From a virus, in the IMG/VR virus record IMGVR_UViG_3300050120_000231, positions 1-29,419 of that record: a stretch of DNA of 29,419 nucleotides. One strand, written 5' to 3'. A program made the position numbers and the translations under genes. Of the stretch, positions 7,654-14,611 are shown in pieces; positions within the stretch are counted from its first letter, which is position 1, and the number at the start of each line of letters is the position of its first letter. A model generated the notes under the pieces. The model did no database searches. It worked only from the letters and a program-made list of their open reading frames with translations, and was not told the DNA's origin.

Positions 7654-8041
7654 TTTTTCTATCTTCAAGTATTTGGTTGATTGCACGTTTCCGAATCTTA
7701 CATAGATAAGGGAATTGCAGAATTTTCTCAAGATGGGCATCATCACAGTTCTTCAGGAATACCCACCGGGTTTCGGCCAACTTACCGTCCTTGCCATGGG
7801 TACCCCAAATAATCTTATGTTTGATCTCATCCTCAGGGCTCTCGTCAGTGAGCCTAAGATCGATAACCTTACCATCCTGTATCAGTTCCTCAATAGGCCC
7901 ACTACACTTAAAGTAGGCGGTGCCGCCGTCAAGCATGATATCCTTACCGTCTACCTCAGCGGTCACATAATCATGCCGGTACGCACTGATCAGTATTTGC
8001 CGTTTCTTTACCAACCACAGCGCATTCTGTACTATTTGCAT
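7619..8041 (-). CDS. Phage protein of unknown function, 140 aa
   Basis: The N-terminal half (YRHDYVTAEVDGKDIMLDGGTAYF) and the later segment IIWGTHGKDG followed by DDAHLEKIL resemble a widespread family of small phage proteins of unknown function. These have an RHDFV, VDGG and WGTYG order of motifs. This is recalled from general knowledge; no family name is claimed. A helical C-terminus follows (CKIRKRAINQIL). The ATG at 8041 is supported by AAAGGA 7 bases upstream. The gene overlaps the end of the previous gene by 71 bases, an unusually long but same-strand overlap. Confidence 0.75.
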   Translation of the reverse strand: MQIVQNALWLVKKRQILISAYRHDYVTAEVDGKDIMLDGGTAYFKCSGPIEELIQDGKVIDLRLTDESPEDEIKHKIIWGTHGKDGKLAETRWVFLKNCDDAHLEKILQFPYLCKIRKRAINQILEDRKNGNIPKIPTDG

Positions 8042-8342
8042 TTCGAATCCTTTCGCTTTTAAGTCTAAGTTCGGCCCAGTTATTCTTTACCCATTGCACG
8101 GCCTCTTTATAATCGTCGTGTCCAGTATTAAACACGATGTGCGATGGGTTGTTATAAATCCTGAAGCACCACTTGCCTGTTGCGTTACTATTACCCCACC
8201 ACTTACCGTCGTAATGAAGATAACCCACCTGAATATCTTTCTCTCTTACATTGCCATTACGAGGAGGAGCACATACACGAGCCAGCCCAGTCTCCTTAGG
8301 GGATCGCTTAAATACAGGTTTCGGAATTTTAATTTTGGCCAT
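7971..8342 (-). CDS. Hypothetical protein, 123 aa
   Basis: Not recognised. It starts MAKIKIPKPVFKRSPKETG, is basic at the N-terminus, and has a central aromatic segment (VGYLHYDGKWWGN, then KWCFRIYNN), probably a small beta fold, followed by a C-terminal helix. The frame opens at a TTG (8357), but the ATG at 8342 is chosen; it overlaps the upstream gene by 14 bases. The last 24 codons lie inside the start of the next gene, so the C-terminal tail (rich in N, T, A) may be poorly conserved. Confidence 0.65.
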   Translation of the reverse strand: MAKIKIPKPVFKRSPKETGLARVCAPPRNGNVREKDIQVGYLHYDGKWWGNSNATGKWCFRIYNNPSHIVFNTGHDDYKEAVQWVKNNWAELRLKSERIRNANSTECAVVGKETANTDQCVPA

Positions 8343-8712
8343 AATGTTCGAATACAAAATATCGGTAAATCCCCACCTTAAGACTCCGGGTAAACAACAC
8401 CTTCAGCTTCACCTGAGGGGTGCCACCACCATCAGGGTCTCTCGCCATCCACGGAGGTACTTCCCCAGCCTCCAGAACGCTGAAAGTCATAGGTTGACAG
8501 TCATACCCCTTGTTGATCAGGAACCAAATCTTGATGATGTCACCCTCTACAGAAGCGTCCAGCATATTGGATGCTTCTGGTACCAATATGGTTGTAGAGC
8601 CTGGTGCATTGAGAGCGTAGGAGACAATCTCCATATCGTTCAGGTGGGAGGGATGCAATCCTGCATCCTCCTGCACCACTTCCAACTTTTTCTCGGATTT
8701 CTTTTTTCTCAT
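8329..8712 (-). CDS. Hypothetical protein, 127 aa
   Basis: Not recognised. A lysine-rich N-terminus (MRKKKSEKK) is followed by a predicted beta-rich domain with TTILVPEASNML, IIKIWFLIN and LKVLFTRSLKVGIYRYFVF. There is no signal peptide. Its ATG overlaps the stop of the upstream 423-aa gene (ATGA), which shows translational coupling. A partner role for that protein is possible but is only inferred from position. Confidence 0.7.
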   Translation of the reverse strand: MRKKKSEKKLEVVQEDAGLHPSHLNDMEIVSYALNAPGSTTILVPEASNMLDASVEGDIIKIWFLINKGYDCQPMTFSVLEAGEVPPWMARDPDGGGTPQVKLKVLFTRSLKVGIYRYFVFEHYGQN

Positions 8713-9980
8713 CGTCTCAATGTTGTTACGGCTTCCAGCTTTGACCGGGTTTTATCCGCCAACGGAATACCGATCTCTTTGATATACTTCGCAGTCAACC
8801 GGAAAGAACTTTCGTACCCAGGAATAGGTTCAATCCAATTCTCCTCCTTGTAATGCTGAAACGCAAAATGCGCTTTAGCGTGTAGCAAGAATTCAAGCTC
8901 GGTAAACTTAGCTGTACCAAAAGTTTCTCCAAGACTACGGAGCAACGTATCGTCATTCAACTTAGTTTTCACAACCTCGTCAGGCATAACTAATGCTGCC
9001 GATTCCACTAACGTTTGAACGTCCTTGTTGTCCTTGAGAATACGAGCCATCTCTCTGTTGGAAGCTTTCTTCAAGACAGCCTTCGCGCCAGCCAGCTGAC
9101 CCCGATTAATTCCAGCGGCCTCCATAACTTCCTTATCAGAGAACTTCTCCAGGATCATTCGTTGAGCCAAACTACGCTGGGCTTTATTAGTAGGCTCGGT
9201 AGGCCCAAATTTCGTGATCTTAGGTTGACCCTTTTTCTTCTCTTCGATTCGATCTACGAAGTAGGTCCGATCCAATTCGATACCACTTAAATTAACCCCC
9301 ATCGTTACCATAAAATTCTTAGAACCTTCGTTCGAATAACGGCAGTAAAATGTTTCCTGGTAGCCTTCAGGGTAATACTCCTGGATAATCTCCAAGAACA
9401 TTTTCCGCATGATTTCACTACGACGGCCCTTCCCTAGCTCTTCCTCTTCCTTAGCTACTCGGTCATGAAAAGCTTCATATTCGGGAGTATGCTGCGAGGC
9501 ATGTCCACTGTGACGAGCCCGTTCTGCGAACGTAACAATCAAGCAATGAAGACGGTCGCGGTGTTCGTGCACAAACGCCCTTAACGTGCATAGTGACTCA
9601 GGATACCACCCACCACACAAGTCAAGATAGACTATATTGGCAGGAGACTCAATAAGATGATCCCATACGTTACCAAACTTATAATCGATGTTCAGCCAGT
9701 CGTAAGCAGGTGCCCCGATCTTCCCTTGAATACTACCTACACAATTTTTGTAAGTCGCATGGTTATACTCAAAAGCTTCCAAACGAAATGAAGCTTTTGA
9801 GACAGGAGAAATCTTCTCATAAAACTCTTTCTCCCATTGCCAGTCATTCCCAGGCAACGTCAATATATTCCAATGATTCTTATCGCAGTTTTCGGGATGT
9901 GAAACCAACTCCTTGATCTGCTCAATTAGCTCTGTCCCTACACTCCGCTTATCGGGAGAGTTGTCGTATGCGAATGGCAT
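8709..9980 (-). CDS. Unknown protein with Rossmann/methyltransferase-like motif and helix-turn-helix
   Basis: I cannot assign a named family. The N-terminal part reads like a nucleotide- or SAM-binding Rossmann fold. Residues 68-73 (EAFEYN) have an acidic residue after a strand, NIDY lies at 97-100, and a strand enters D120-L-C-G-G at 116-124 (IVYLDLCGG). This recalls class I methyltransferases, but the classic glycine-rich motif I is not clear. The middle (171-200) is charged and helical. Residues 280-303 (FSDKEVMEAAGINRGQLAGAK) look like a DNA-binding helix-turn-helix. The gene starts at an ATG overlapping the stop of the upstream gene (TAATG), without an SD, and is coupled at its end to the 127-aa gene. 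A DNA or RNA modification enzyme is plausible but unproven. Confidence 0.7.
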   Translation of the reverse strand: MPFAYDNSPDKRSVGTELIEQIKELVSHPENCDKNHWNILTLPGNDWQWEKEFYEKISPVSKASFRLEAFEYNHATYKNCVGSIQGKIGAPAYDWLNIDYKFGNVWDHLIESPANIVYLDLCGGWYPESLCTLRAFVHEHRDRLHCLIVTFAERARHSGHASQHTPEYEAFHDRVAKEEEELGKGRRSEIMRKMFLEIIQEYYPEGYQETFYCRYSNEGSKNFMVTMGVNLSGIELDRTYFVDRIEEKKKGQPKITKFGPTEPTNKAQRSLAQRMILEKFSDKEVMEAAGINRGQLAGAKAVLKKASNREMARILKDNKDVQTLVESAALVMPDEVVKTKLNDDTLLRSLGETFGTAKFTELEFLLHAKAHFAFQHYKEENWIEPIPGYESSFRLTAKYIKEIGIPLADKTRSKLEAVTTLRR

Positions 9981-10369
9981 TAGGCGATGTTGGTTGCGGG
10001 AGCCGGAAGATTACCGGTGGTCACCTGGTTGATATCCCCGACGAGAGTTTCGCCCTGAGGTTTGGCCTTGGCGATGACTTCGAGGGCACGTTCCACCGCG
10101 AGCTTAACTCCGACCTTACGGTTATAGGGATCGACGTTATCACAATGAGCATGACCCTCGGCTTCAATACCTTGGGGAGTCATAATTGAAACTACTGTAA
10201 GGCCACCTTTAGGATAAAATTCATCGTTGGTGGCATTGTAACTGGGGATAAGGAGTCTACGCCGCATAGACTTCTTACGGGATATGCGGTAGTGGATGAC
10301 CCGAACTTTGTTACCGAGCTGACGAAGCATATGAACTGGGCTGATGTAGTGACTATTGTTATTAGACAT
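9980..10369 (-). CDS. Hypothetical phage protein, 129 aa
   Basis: Unknown function. The central part (GGLTVVSIMTPQGIEAEG, then AHCDNVDPYNRKVGVKLAVERAL) has the pattern of small phage proteins in which a beta hairpin precedes a helix: G, then A-x-C, then D, then N-R-x-x-G-x-x-L-A-x-x-R-A. The N-terminus is basic (VIHYRISRKKSMRRR). I know this pattern only as an uncharacterised phage family. The ATG has no SD; a 7-base perfect hairpin lies 28 bases upstream. The stop overlaps the next ATG. Confidence 0.72.
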   Translation of the reverse strand: MSNNNSHYISPVHMLRQLGNKVRVIHYRISRKKSMRRRLLIPSYNATNDEFYPKGGLTVVSIMTPQGIEAEGHAHCDNVDPYNRKVGVKLAVERALEVIAKAKPQGETLVGDINQVTTGNLPAPATNIA

Positions 10370-10396
10370 ATAATGTATGGTAATGTTGTGTTGTTT

Positions 10397-10414
10397 GATG
10401 GGAAACGTCCCATC
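10397..10414. other. Short perfect hairpin between genes
   Basis: GATGGGA (10397-10403) and TCCCATC (10408-10414) pair perfectly around a 4-base loop, in the 61-base gap between the nucleotidyltransferase stop and the next minus-strand ATG. On the minus strand no U run follows, so it is not a typical terminator; on the plus strand a T-rich stretch follows. It may be an RNA processing or stability element. Confidence 0.4.
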
Positions 10415-10430
10415 TCTTTGTTTGTTGTGG

Positions 10431-11492
10431 CTATTTCATTGGAGCGCCACGGAACCACTTAATAAACGAGTCCTTAATGAACTCGGGGGTATAAATCTTT
10501 ACCCACTGATCGAAATCTCCGTCTCCAAAGACTTCGACTACTTCCTTCTTGAACTCACTGATTAGCTCACCTACCCGGTGAGGAAGAATTTCTGTACTGC
10601 AACTTTGCATCGCCCAAGCTTTCACGCAGTCCCCATTAAACTTCGTTTTCTGGTAACGGCGGTCCTCGCATTGGAGCTTGGCTTCGATCAACTTGCCTGC
10701 CAGTTGCGGAAAACCCCTGGTAATCCTAGGCAGATAGACCAACGGGTCATCAAGATAAGCAAACTTCCTGTACTTATGCTTATTGCTCTCAAGCCATTGG
10801 ATAAAATGCATGTAGCTGGTTCGCTTCCGATTCCTGGTACGATTGATATGATTCAACTTATCCAGGTTATACTGATCGGCGTTGAAGTACTTCGAGCTGG
10901 CCACCCAATCAAACATTTCTTCGAGAGTCGTGAACCCTTTATTGAACTTGGCAAAAGAAAACCCTCCGAATGTCAGAATTTCCTTTGGGTCTCTCGATAA
11001 CGTGACCGTGTCCAGGACTGCACTGTTGAGTGAATCGGACAACCCCACGGTTCTCTCTCGGATGACGTATTGAAGTCCTTCGTGACCATACTTAAGACCA
11101 AAACCGTGGTACACGCGACCACACAGATTACCGCAGTCATTCCACGAAAAATACGTGTAGGCTGCGGTAAAAATCTTAGGGTCTACAACAATGACATCAA
11201 CCTGAAACCCATCCACAGGAAAACTATGAGTATTGTTGTTGGAGTGGACCTGGTCAGTATGAAACGTCTCCTGAACCAACCTTCTATAATCGATGTACGG
11301 GACGCTGCTGACCAGCATATCGAGATCACCGAATGTTTCCTTGGCATGATAGGAAGGGATGACGTCCAGCCGAGTACCTGCAGGTAATGCGGTGGTCAGG
11401 ATACTCCGGACCTTGCCAACCAACTCCCAATACTCTTCTCTATTCAACCGCTTGCCTTCGTAGCCAAACTGTTTTATAGCGTTACCACCCAT
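10431..11492 (-). CDS. Pol-beta-type nucleotidyltransferase
   Basis: Enzyme of the polymerase beta-like nucleotidyltransferase superfamily, transferring NMP to an unknown substrate (RNA end, protein or antibiotic-like molecule). Seen in the sequence: a helix, then SYHAKETFGDLDMLV with G55-D56-L57-D58, the first two metal aspartates. A third aspartate is at about D99 in FQVDVIVVD, the typical spacing. The canonical G-S before the DxD is replaced by F-G-D. Downstream there is a basic helical region (NHINRTRNRKR) that could bind nucleic acid. The ATG at 11492 is preferred over the GTG at 11504, because it lies 1 base after the stop of the 47-codon zinc-ribbon gene and so is coupled. The gene shares a cluster with an RNA ligase, so a joint RNA-repair role is tempting, but it is inference. 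Confidence 0.78.
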   Translation of the reverse strand: MGGNAIKQFGYEGKRLNREEYWELVGKVRSILTTALPAGTRLDVIPSYHAKETFGDLDMLVSSVPYIDYRRLVQETFHTDQVHSNNNTHSFPVDGFQVDVIVVDPKIFTAAYTYFSWNDCGNLCGRVYHGFGLKYGHEGLQYVIRERTVGLSDSLNSAVLDTVTLSRDPKEILTFGGFSFAKFNKGFTTLEEMFDWVASSKYFNADQYNLDKLNHINRTRNRKRTSYMHFIQWLESNKHKYRKFAYLDDPLVYLPRITRGFPQLAGKLIEAKLQCEDRRYQKTKFNGDCVKAWAMQSCSTEILPHRVGELISEFKKEVVEVFGDGDFDQWVKIYTPEFIKDSFIKWFRGAPMK

Positions 11493-11493
11493 G

Positions 11494-11637
11494 TCAGTTA
11501 CCACACCAAGGGCAGATGGGCTTGCCCGACGATGTCCAGTTTAAAGTGTTTCCACACCTGTGACACAGACCCAAGGCCTGCACAATGCGTTTATACCAGT
11601 AGTAGGCTCGGTATCTAAATTTTTGAATTATACTCAT
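11494..11637 (-). CDS. Small zinc-ribbon protein, 47 aa
   Basis: A short gene found by reading the minus strand between two longer genes. It starts ATG at 11637 and stops TGA at 11494-11496. Residues 1-20 are basic and aromatic (KFRYRAYYWYKR); residues 25-28 are CHRC and 42-45 are CPWC, each followed by G-N. This makes a symmetric two-knuckle zinc ribbon with a 13-residue spacer. It is coupled on both sides: its ATG overlaps the stop of the MazG-like gene (ATGA), and its stop is 1 base before the nucleotidyltransferase ATG. The perfect fit between neighbours and the paired C-x-x-C-G motifs are the evidence. It probably binds nucleic acid or a protein partner. Confidence 0.8.
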   Translation of the reverse strand: MSIIQKFRYRAYYWYKRIVQALGLCHRCGNTLNWTSSGKPICPWCGN

Positions 11638-11909
11638 CGGTTATTTTTCTTCATGACAATGTCTTTATGGATACAGAGTGCAATGGCGATGACCTGTGCA
11701 AGCTCTTCATCCAGGTGGGCAAGTGATCTATTGGACGCGCGTGCCCACGTGATATCTTTTACCTCATCAACTTCTTCAAGGAGAAGTGCATAGCCTTCAT
11801 GAAGGCTTTTTATTTCATATTTCTTAGTGGAAATTCTATCTAGCTCAAATTCTACAGCCTTAAGAAATTTATTGTAAACCGGGTCTTTGAGACGTTTAGT
11901 TTGATTCAT
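11634..11909 (-). CDS. MazG-like (all-alpha NTP pyrophosphatase-like) protein
   Basis: All-helical protein of 91 residues resembling phage MazG-like nucleotide pyrophosphohydrolases, which hydrolyse (d)NTPs to monophosphates or clean up nucleotide pools. Key features are HEGYALLLEEVDEV with E45, E46 and E49 (the E-E-x-x-E metal motif), and a second acidic helix, LAHLDEELAQVIAIALCI, with D67, E68 and E69. The length is short, as in the minimal phage forms. The ATG at 11909 is chosen over a GTG at 11921 that lies against the terminator T run. It is the first gene after that terminator and is coupled to the zinc-ribbon gene (ATGA). Activity is inferred from the motif pattern. Confidence 0.65.
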   Translation of the reverse strand: MNQTKRLKDPVYNKFLKAVEFELDRISTKKYEIKSLHEGYALLLEEVDEVKDITWARASNRSLAHLDEELAQVIAIALCIHKDIVMKKNNR

Positions 11910-11921
11910 ATTTTTTGGCAC

Positions 11922-11964
11922 AAAAAACCCGTCTGGTGCGCTGATCGTGGGAAGCGTGACGGGT
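11922..11964 (-). terminator. Rho-independent terminator (minus strand)
   Basis: Reading the minus strand: ACCCGTC (11958-11964) pairs with GACGGGT (11927-11933), with an inner CGCT/AGCG pair (11953-11956 with 11939-11942) around a 10-base loop. A run of T follows directly (11922-11927 as A on the plus strand). It should end transcripts from the 350-aa gene and separate them from the MazG-like cluster. Confidence 0.7.
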
Positions 11965-11979
11965 GTTGTTTAAAGGGCG

Positions 11980-12027
11980 GAGACCGCCAGCTAGACGGTC
12001 TCGGGAACTCCTCCTACACGTGGTAGG
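11980..12027. other. Two further hairpins in the gene-free spacer
   Basis: GAGACCG (11980-11986) and CGGTCTC (11996-12002) form a perfect 7-bp stem with a 9-base loop. CCTAC (12013-12017) and GTAGG (12023-12027) form a 5-bp stem right after the stop codon at 12032. With the terminator they fill the 110-base spacer. No promoter, tRNA fold or credible open frame was found here. They could stabilise the 3' end of the upstream mRNA or form a small RNA. Confidence 0.5.
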
Positions 12028-12031
12028 TGAG

Positions 12032-13084
12032 CTAAATTGATTTTAGTCCTGACAACTCACGGAGCAACGCTACGTCAGAACGAGGCATCGTAGGCATGAG
12101 GTCAGCTAGAGCTTGTTTGTCCATCGGGTCTACTTCAATACCGAACGCCTGACGATAATGTTCGGCGCTTACCTTTTGAAGGTCGGTTACACGATAATTT
12201 TGGCCACCGGCTTCAATCACATCAGTGAGTTGGGCGACTTTCTCTGCGGTAATGGTAAAGAAACGATCAACTGGGTCTCCCAAGAACCGGGCAGTGTCAG
12301 GATGATCCCAAAGACCTTGATTCTTCTCGGTGTAAAAGCACACCTCAGCAATCTTCATGACATCTTCATTACTATCGATCTGACTGGCGAGCTTAGACAA
12401 TTCACCCAGATAAAGGTCTTTGGCTTCCGCAGTCTTGAGACGAGGCTGACGACGTCTCAGCTCAGCCTTTACGATCTCAGGAGTGGAAAAGCACATTGAA
12501 GCGTACTTGGCTACCAAGTCGGGAATCTCGTCGATCCCCATCTCTTTAGAAGCCTTGACCAGGTCCTCGGCGATCTTCGCACGAGCTACCATAGGAAAAC
12601 TCTGGGTATTAGTAGCAAACTGTTGGGCTGCCAACGTGAGGTCAGCAGCCGTCTTGTACGGGAACAACTCCAGTACGGTGCCGTCTAGGTCCGTAGCGCT
12701 GGCGTACTTTAACTGGTAGTCAGAGGCTTGCTTCTGATTCAACTCGGCAGAATACGCTACCAAATCAGGACTGATCCCGAAAATATCGGCTGCCTGTTTG
12801 ATCTTGGCTTCAAGGCGTTCAACATAGCCCTTGCCATGAAGTTTCTCCAGACCTGCACGCTTCTGTACAAAATAGACGTTGGAAACAAATGTACGGGCTG
12901 GAGTATTGATCGGATAAGTCTTACGTCCAGAGTCAGCAAAGGCTTCCTTTGGAAGGGTCTGAAGGGTCTCGCTGTCGTCTACAGGTGCGTCCTGTACGTA
13001 ATCCGGTACCGAGGAAGCGGATTTGAGAAAATTGTAAATTTCAGCACCGCTGAAGTCGGAAGACTGTTCGTATTTTGTTTTCAT
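12032..13084 (-). CDS. Putative virion or assembly protein, 350 aa
   Basis: Function not recognised with certainty. Residues about 44-58 (LPKEAFADSGRKTYPI) recall a motif (LPDSAFA, R-x-YPI) seen in several phage structural and head-maturation proteins. After residue 70 the protein is almost entirely helical and rich in A, K, E and L, with repeated Y/S-A-S and KTA segments. That would suit a scaffold, decoration or internal head protein. It ends in a leucine-rich helix (LMPTMPRSDVALLREL). There is no signal peptide or enzyme motif. The ATG has no SD. It is transcribed away from the plus-strand gene at 13140 and is followed by three hairpins including a terminator, so it is probably monocistronic. 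A TATAAG hexamer lies upstream but has no good -35. Confidence 0.72.
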   Translation of the reverse strand: MKTKYEQSSDFSGAEIYNFLKSASSVPDYVQDAPVDDSETLQTLPKEAFADSGRKTYPINTPARTFVSNVYFVQKRAGLEKLHGKGYVERLEAKIKQAADIFGISPDLVAYSAELNQKQASDYQLKYASATDLDGTVLELFPYKTAADLTLAAQQFATNTQSFPMVARAKIAEDLVKASKEMGIDEIPDLVAKYASMCFSTPEIVKAELRRRQPRLKTAEAKDLYLGELSKLASQIDSNEDVMKIAEVCFYTEKNQGLWDHPDTARFLGDPVDRFFTITAEKVAQLTDVIEAGGQNYRVTDLQKVSAEHYRQAFGIEVDPMDKQALADLMPTMPRSDVALLRELSGLKSI

Positions 13085-13103
13085 GTAGTTTGGTTAAAAG
13101 GCA

Positions 13104-13133
13104 TTGACTCGCGGGCGATTACCCTCTTATATT
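13104..13133 (+). promoter_or_regulatory. Sigma70-type promoter for the plus-strand orphan gene
   Basis: TTGACT at 13104-13109, a 17-base spacer and TTATAT at 13127-13132 (or TATATT with an 18-base spacer) make a near-consensus promoter. The -10 ends 6-7 bases before the ATG at 13140, so the predicted transcript starts on or next to the start codon and would be leaderless. No SD is present. Confidence 0.65.
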
Positions 13134-13139
13134 CGTTCC

Positions 13140-14519
13140 ATGAGGATAACGGAATTCATCAGTAGGGTCAACCTGGAAAGATTTTTGAAACTGCAGAAGG
13201 ACGACAACTACTACTATCGTAGACATGACTATTTGGGGTGGATAGCTTATTTTAGAAACGGTGGAGAATATGCGGGTTGTCTTCTTGATCGGACTAGAAC
13301 CCATCACTGGCCTACGCTGTATCAATATGTAACCCAACAGCACCCTGAATGTCTCGATACGCCAATCGTGTACAATAAAAAGGCTGATGAAGCTTATCGA
13401 GAAAATATTCATCGATATGAACTTGTTAGCAACGTTTTCGATATAGCCCAAAAACACATGAACGAATTTGTTACACATTACAATATTCCAGGGTTGGTAC
13501 CATTTACCCGTAGATGTACCCTTAAAGACTGGCTCATTACCCGAGGATGCAAAGGATGTCCTGATAACGGATTTGGATCGATCTCTGATAGTGTCTACCA
13601 GGACTACCCCGATCTAACATTCCCTAAGGACTATTACTACCAACGCAACTTACTGGTTCCTAGTTGGACAGCCAAGGGTATTTTATTTTCACTTGAGGCA
13701 TGCCACCCTGAGGCTCCCAACGAACGGGAGCTAGTATACTGCATGGACCCTAATATCCCAATGGGTTGGTATGGGGACCTGAACGCTCCGGTCGTAGAAG
13801 ACCTTAATCACCTGGCCATCAAAAAAGGACTGGTCTGGTCACCTCACGCTCGATCATTTCTGGAACACCCTGTTGTTATTGACCCGGAACTGTCTCCTGC
13901 TAAATGTATGCAACTATGGGTCACCCCTAGGATCGAATTCGCCCGGAATCCTGCCGAGATCATCAAGGAGCGTGGAATGGAGGATTACATAAAGGAAAAC
14001 CTCTATAAGCTAAGTAAAAACCAGCTAAACACCCTAGAGAACAACGTGGGGACATCCTTTCAGAACGACTGGTTGTCGCTCAGGAAAGAATGCCGTGATA
14101 TAGGTGGTAAAAATTACCAGCTACGTTCGGATGGATATTACGTGACCCATTCACCTCAAGATATTAGGATTACGGACTTCACTCTCAATTTGTTGAAAGT
14201 GGTGTCACCATTTAAAGGGAAGATGCAGCTTCATGTAGAGATCAATCGAGATCAGACCTGCCACACTGTCATCATGACATACCAAAATTTCCAAAAAGGA
14301 AACTTCGTGTTCAAGCTTAAAGAACACCTTATGGAACTGGGCATCGCCAAGGCGTTTGTACACCCCAGCTACGAATATATGCTGGCTGACATAGCCACCG
14401 AATTTTGGCCAGAATTAGTCACCAGGGAAAGACCCGAAGAGCTAGAAAAAAAGACTCCGGAAACCCCTGAAAAAAATAGTGAGGTTGCTGGAAACCAATT
14501 GGCTTCCGCAACGGTATAA
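13140..14519 (+). CDS. Orphan plus-strand protein, 459 aa, possibly primase/helicase-accessory-like
   Basis: The only convincing plus-strand gene after the terminase. The frame can be read from a TTG at 13104, but that base is the first of the -35 box, so the ATG at 13140 is chosen. The N-terminal part is rich in aromatic residues (DNYYYRRHDYLGW). A cysteine cluster (CTLKDW, then RGCKGCPDN) lies near residues 127-143. The region of about 340-440 resembles, by eye, the beta-rich module found before the helicase part of some phage primase-helicases (Y-x-V, then R-I-T-D-F-T-L-N-L-L, then the QNFQKGNFVFKLKEHL segment). No Walker motif follows, so a helicase part is missing. The C-terminus is a low-complexity E/P/K tail. 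Function is unknown; the primase-like hint is weak. Confidence 0.75.
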   Translation: MRITEFISRVNLERFLKLQKDDNYYYRRHDYLGWIAYFRNGGEYAGCLLDRTRTHHWPTLYQYVTQQHPECLDTPIVYNKKADEAYRENIHRYELVSNVFDIAQKHMNEFVTHYNIPGLVPFTRRCTLKDWLITRGCKGCPDNGFGSISDSVYQDYPDLTFPKDYYYQRNLLVPSWTAKGILFSLEACHPEAPNERELVYCMDPNIPMGWYGDLNAPVVEDLNHLAIKKGLVWSPHARSFLEHPVVIDPELSPAKCMQLWVTPRIEFARNPAEIIKERGMEDYIKENLYKLSKNQLNTLENNVGTSFQNDWLSLRKECRDIGGKNYQLRSDGYYVTHSPQDIRITDFTLNLLKVVSPFKGKMQLHVEINRDQTCHTVIMTYQNFQKGNFVFKLKEHLMELGIAKAFVHPSYEYMLADIATEFWPELVTRERPEELEKKTPETPEKNSEVAGNQLASATV

Positions 14520-14566
14520 GAAGCTAATAACTTCTTACAACGTACTATACCACAAACCAATACAAA

Positions 14567-14593
14567 GTACTGGGAGGGGTCGCCTCCCAGTAC
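14567..14593. terminator. Bidirectional terminator-like hairpin
   Basis: GTACTGGGAGG (14567-14577) and CCTCCCAGTAC (14583-14593) form a perfect 11-bp stem with a 5-base loop, midway between two convergent genes (stops at 14519 and 14612). T runs are weak on both sides (TTTGTATTGG on the minus strand, none on the plus). The position and stem strength still make termination the best explanation. Confidence 0.65.
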
Positions 14594-14611
14594 CAAGCAA
14601 CCAAACAGAAA

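Noticed and set aside
8251-8853. Plus-strand open frame of 200 codons
   Set aside because: It lies antisense to two well-supported, coupled minus-strand genes, has no SD or promoter of its own and reads as an atypical His/Ser-rich composition. It is a shadow frame.
10192-10458. Minus-strand open frame of 88 codons across the hairpin at 10397
   Set aside because: Overlaps the 129-aa gene in another frame and the end of the nucleotidyltransferase gene; no conserved pattern.
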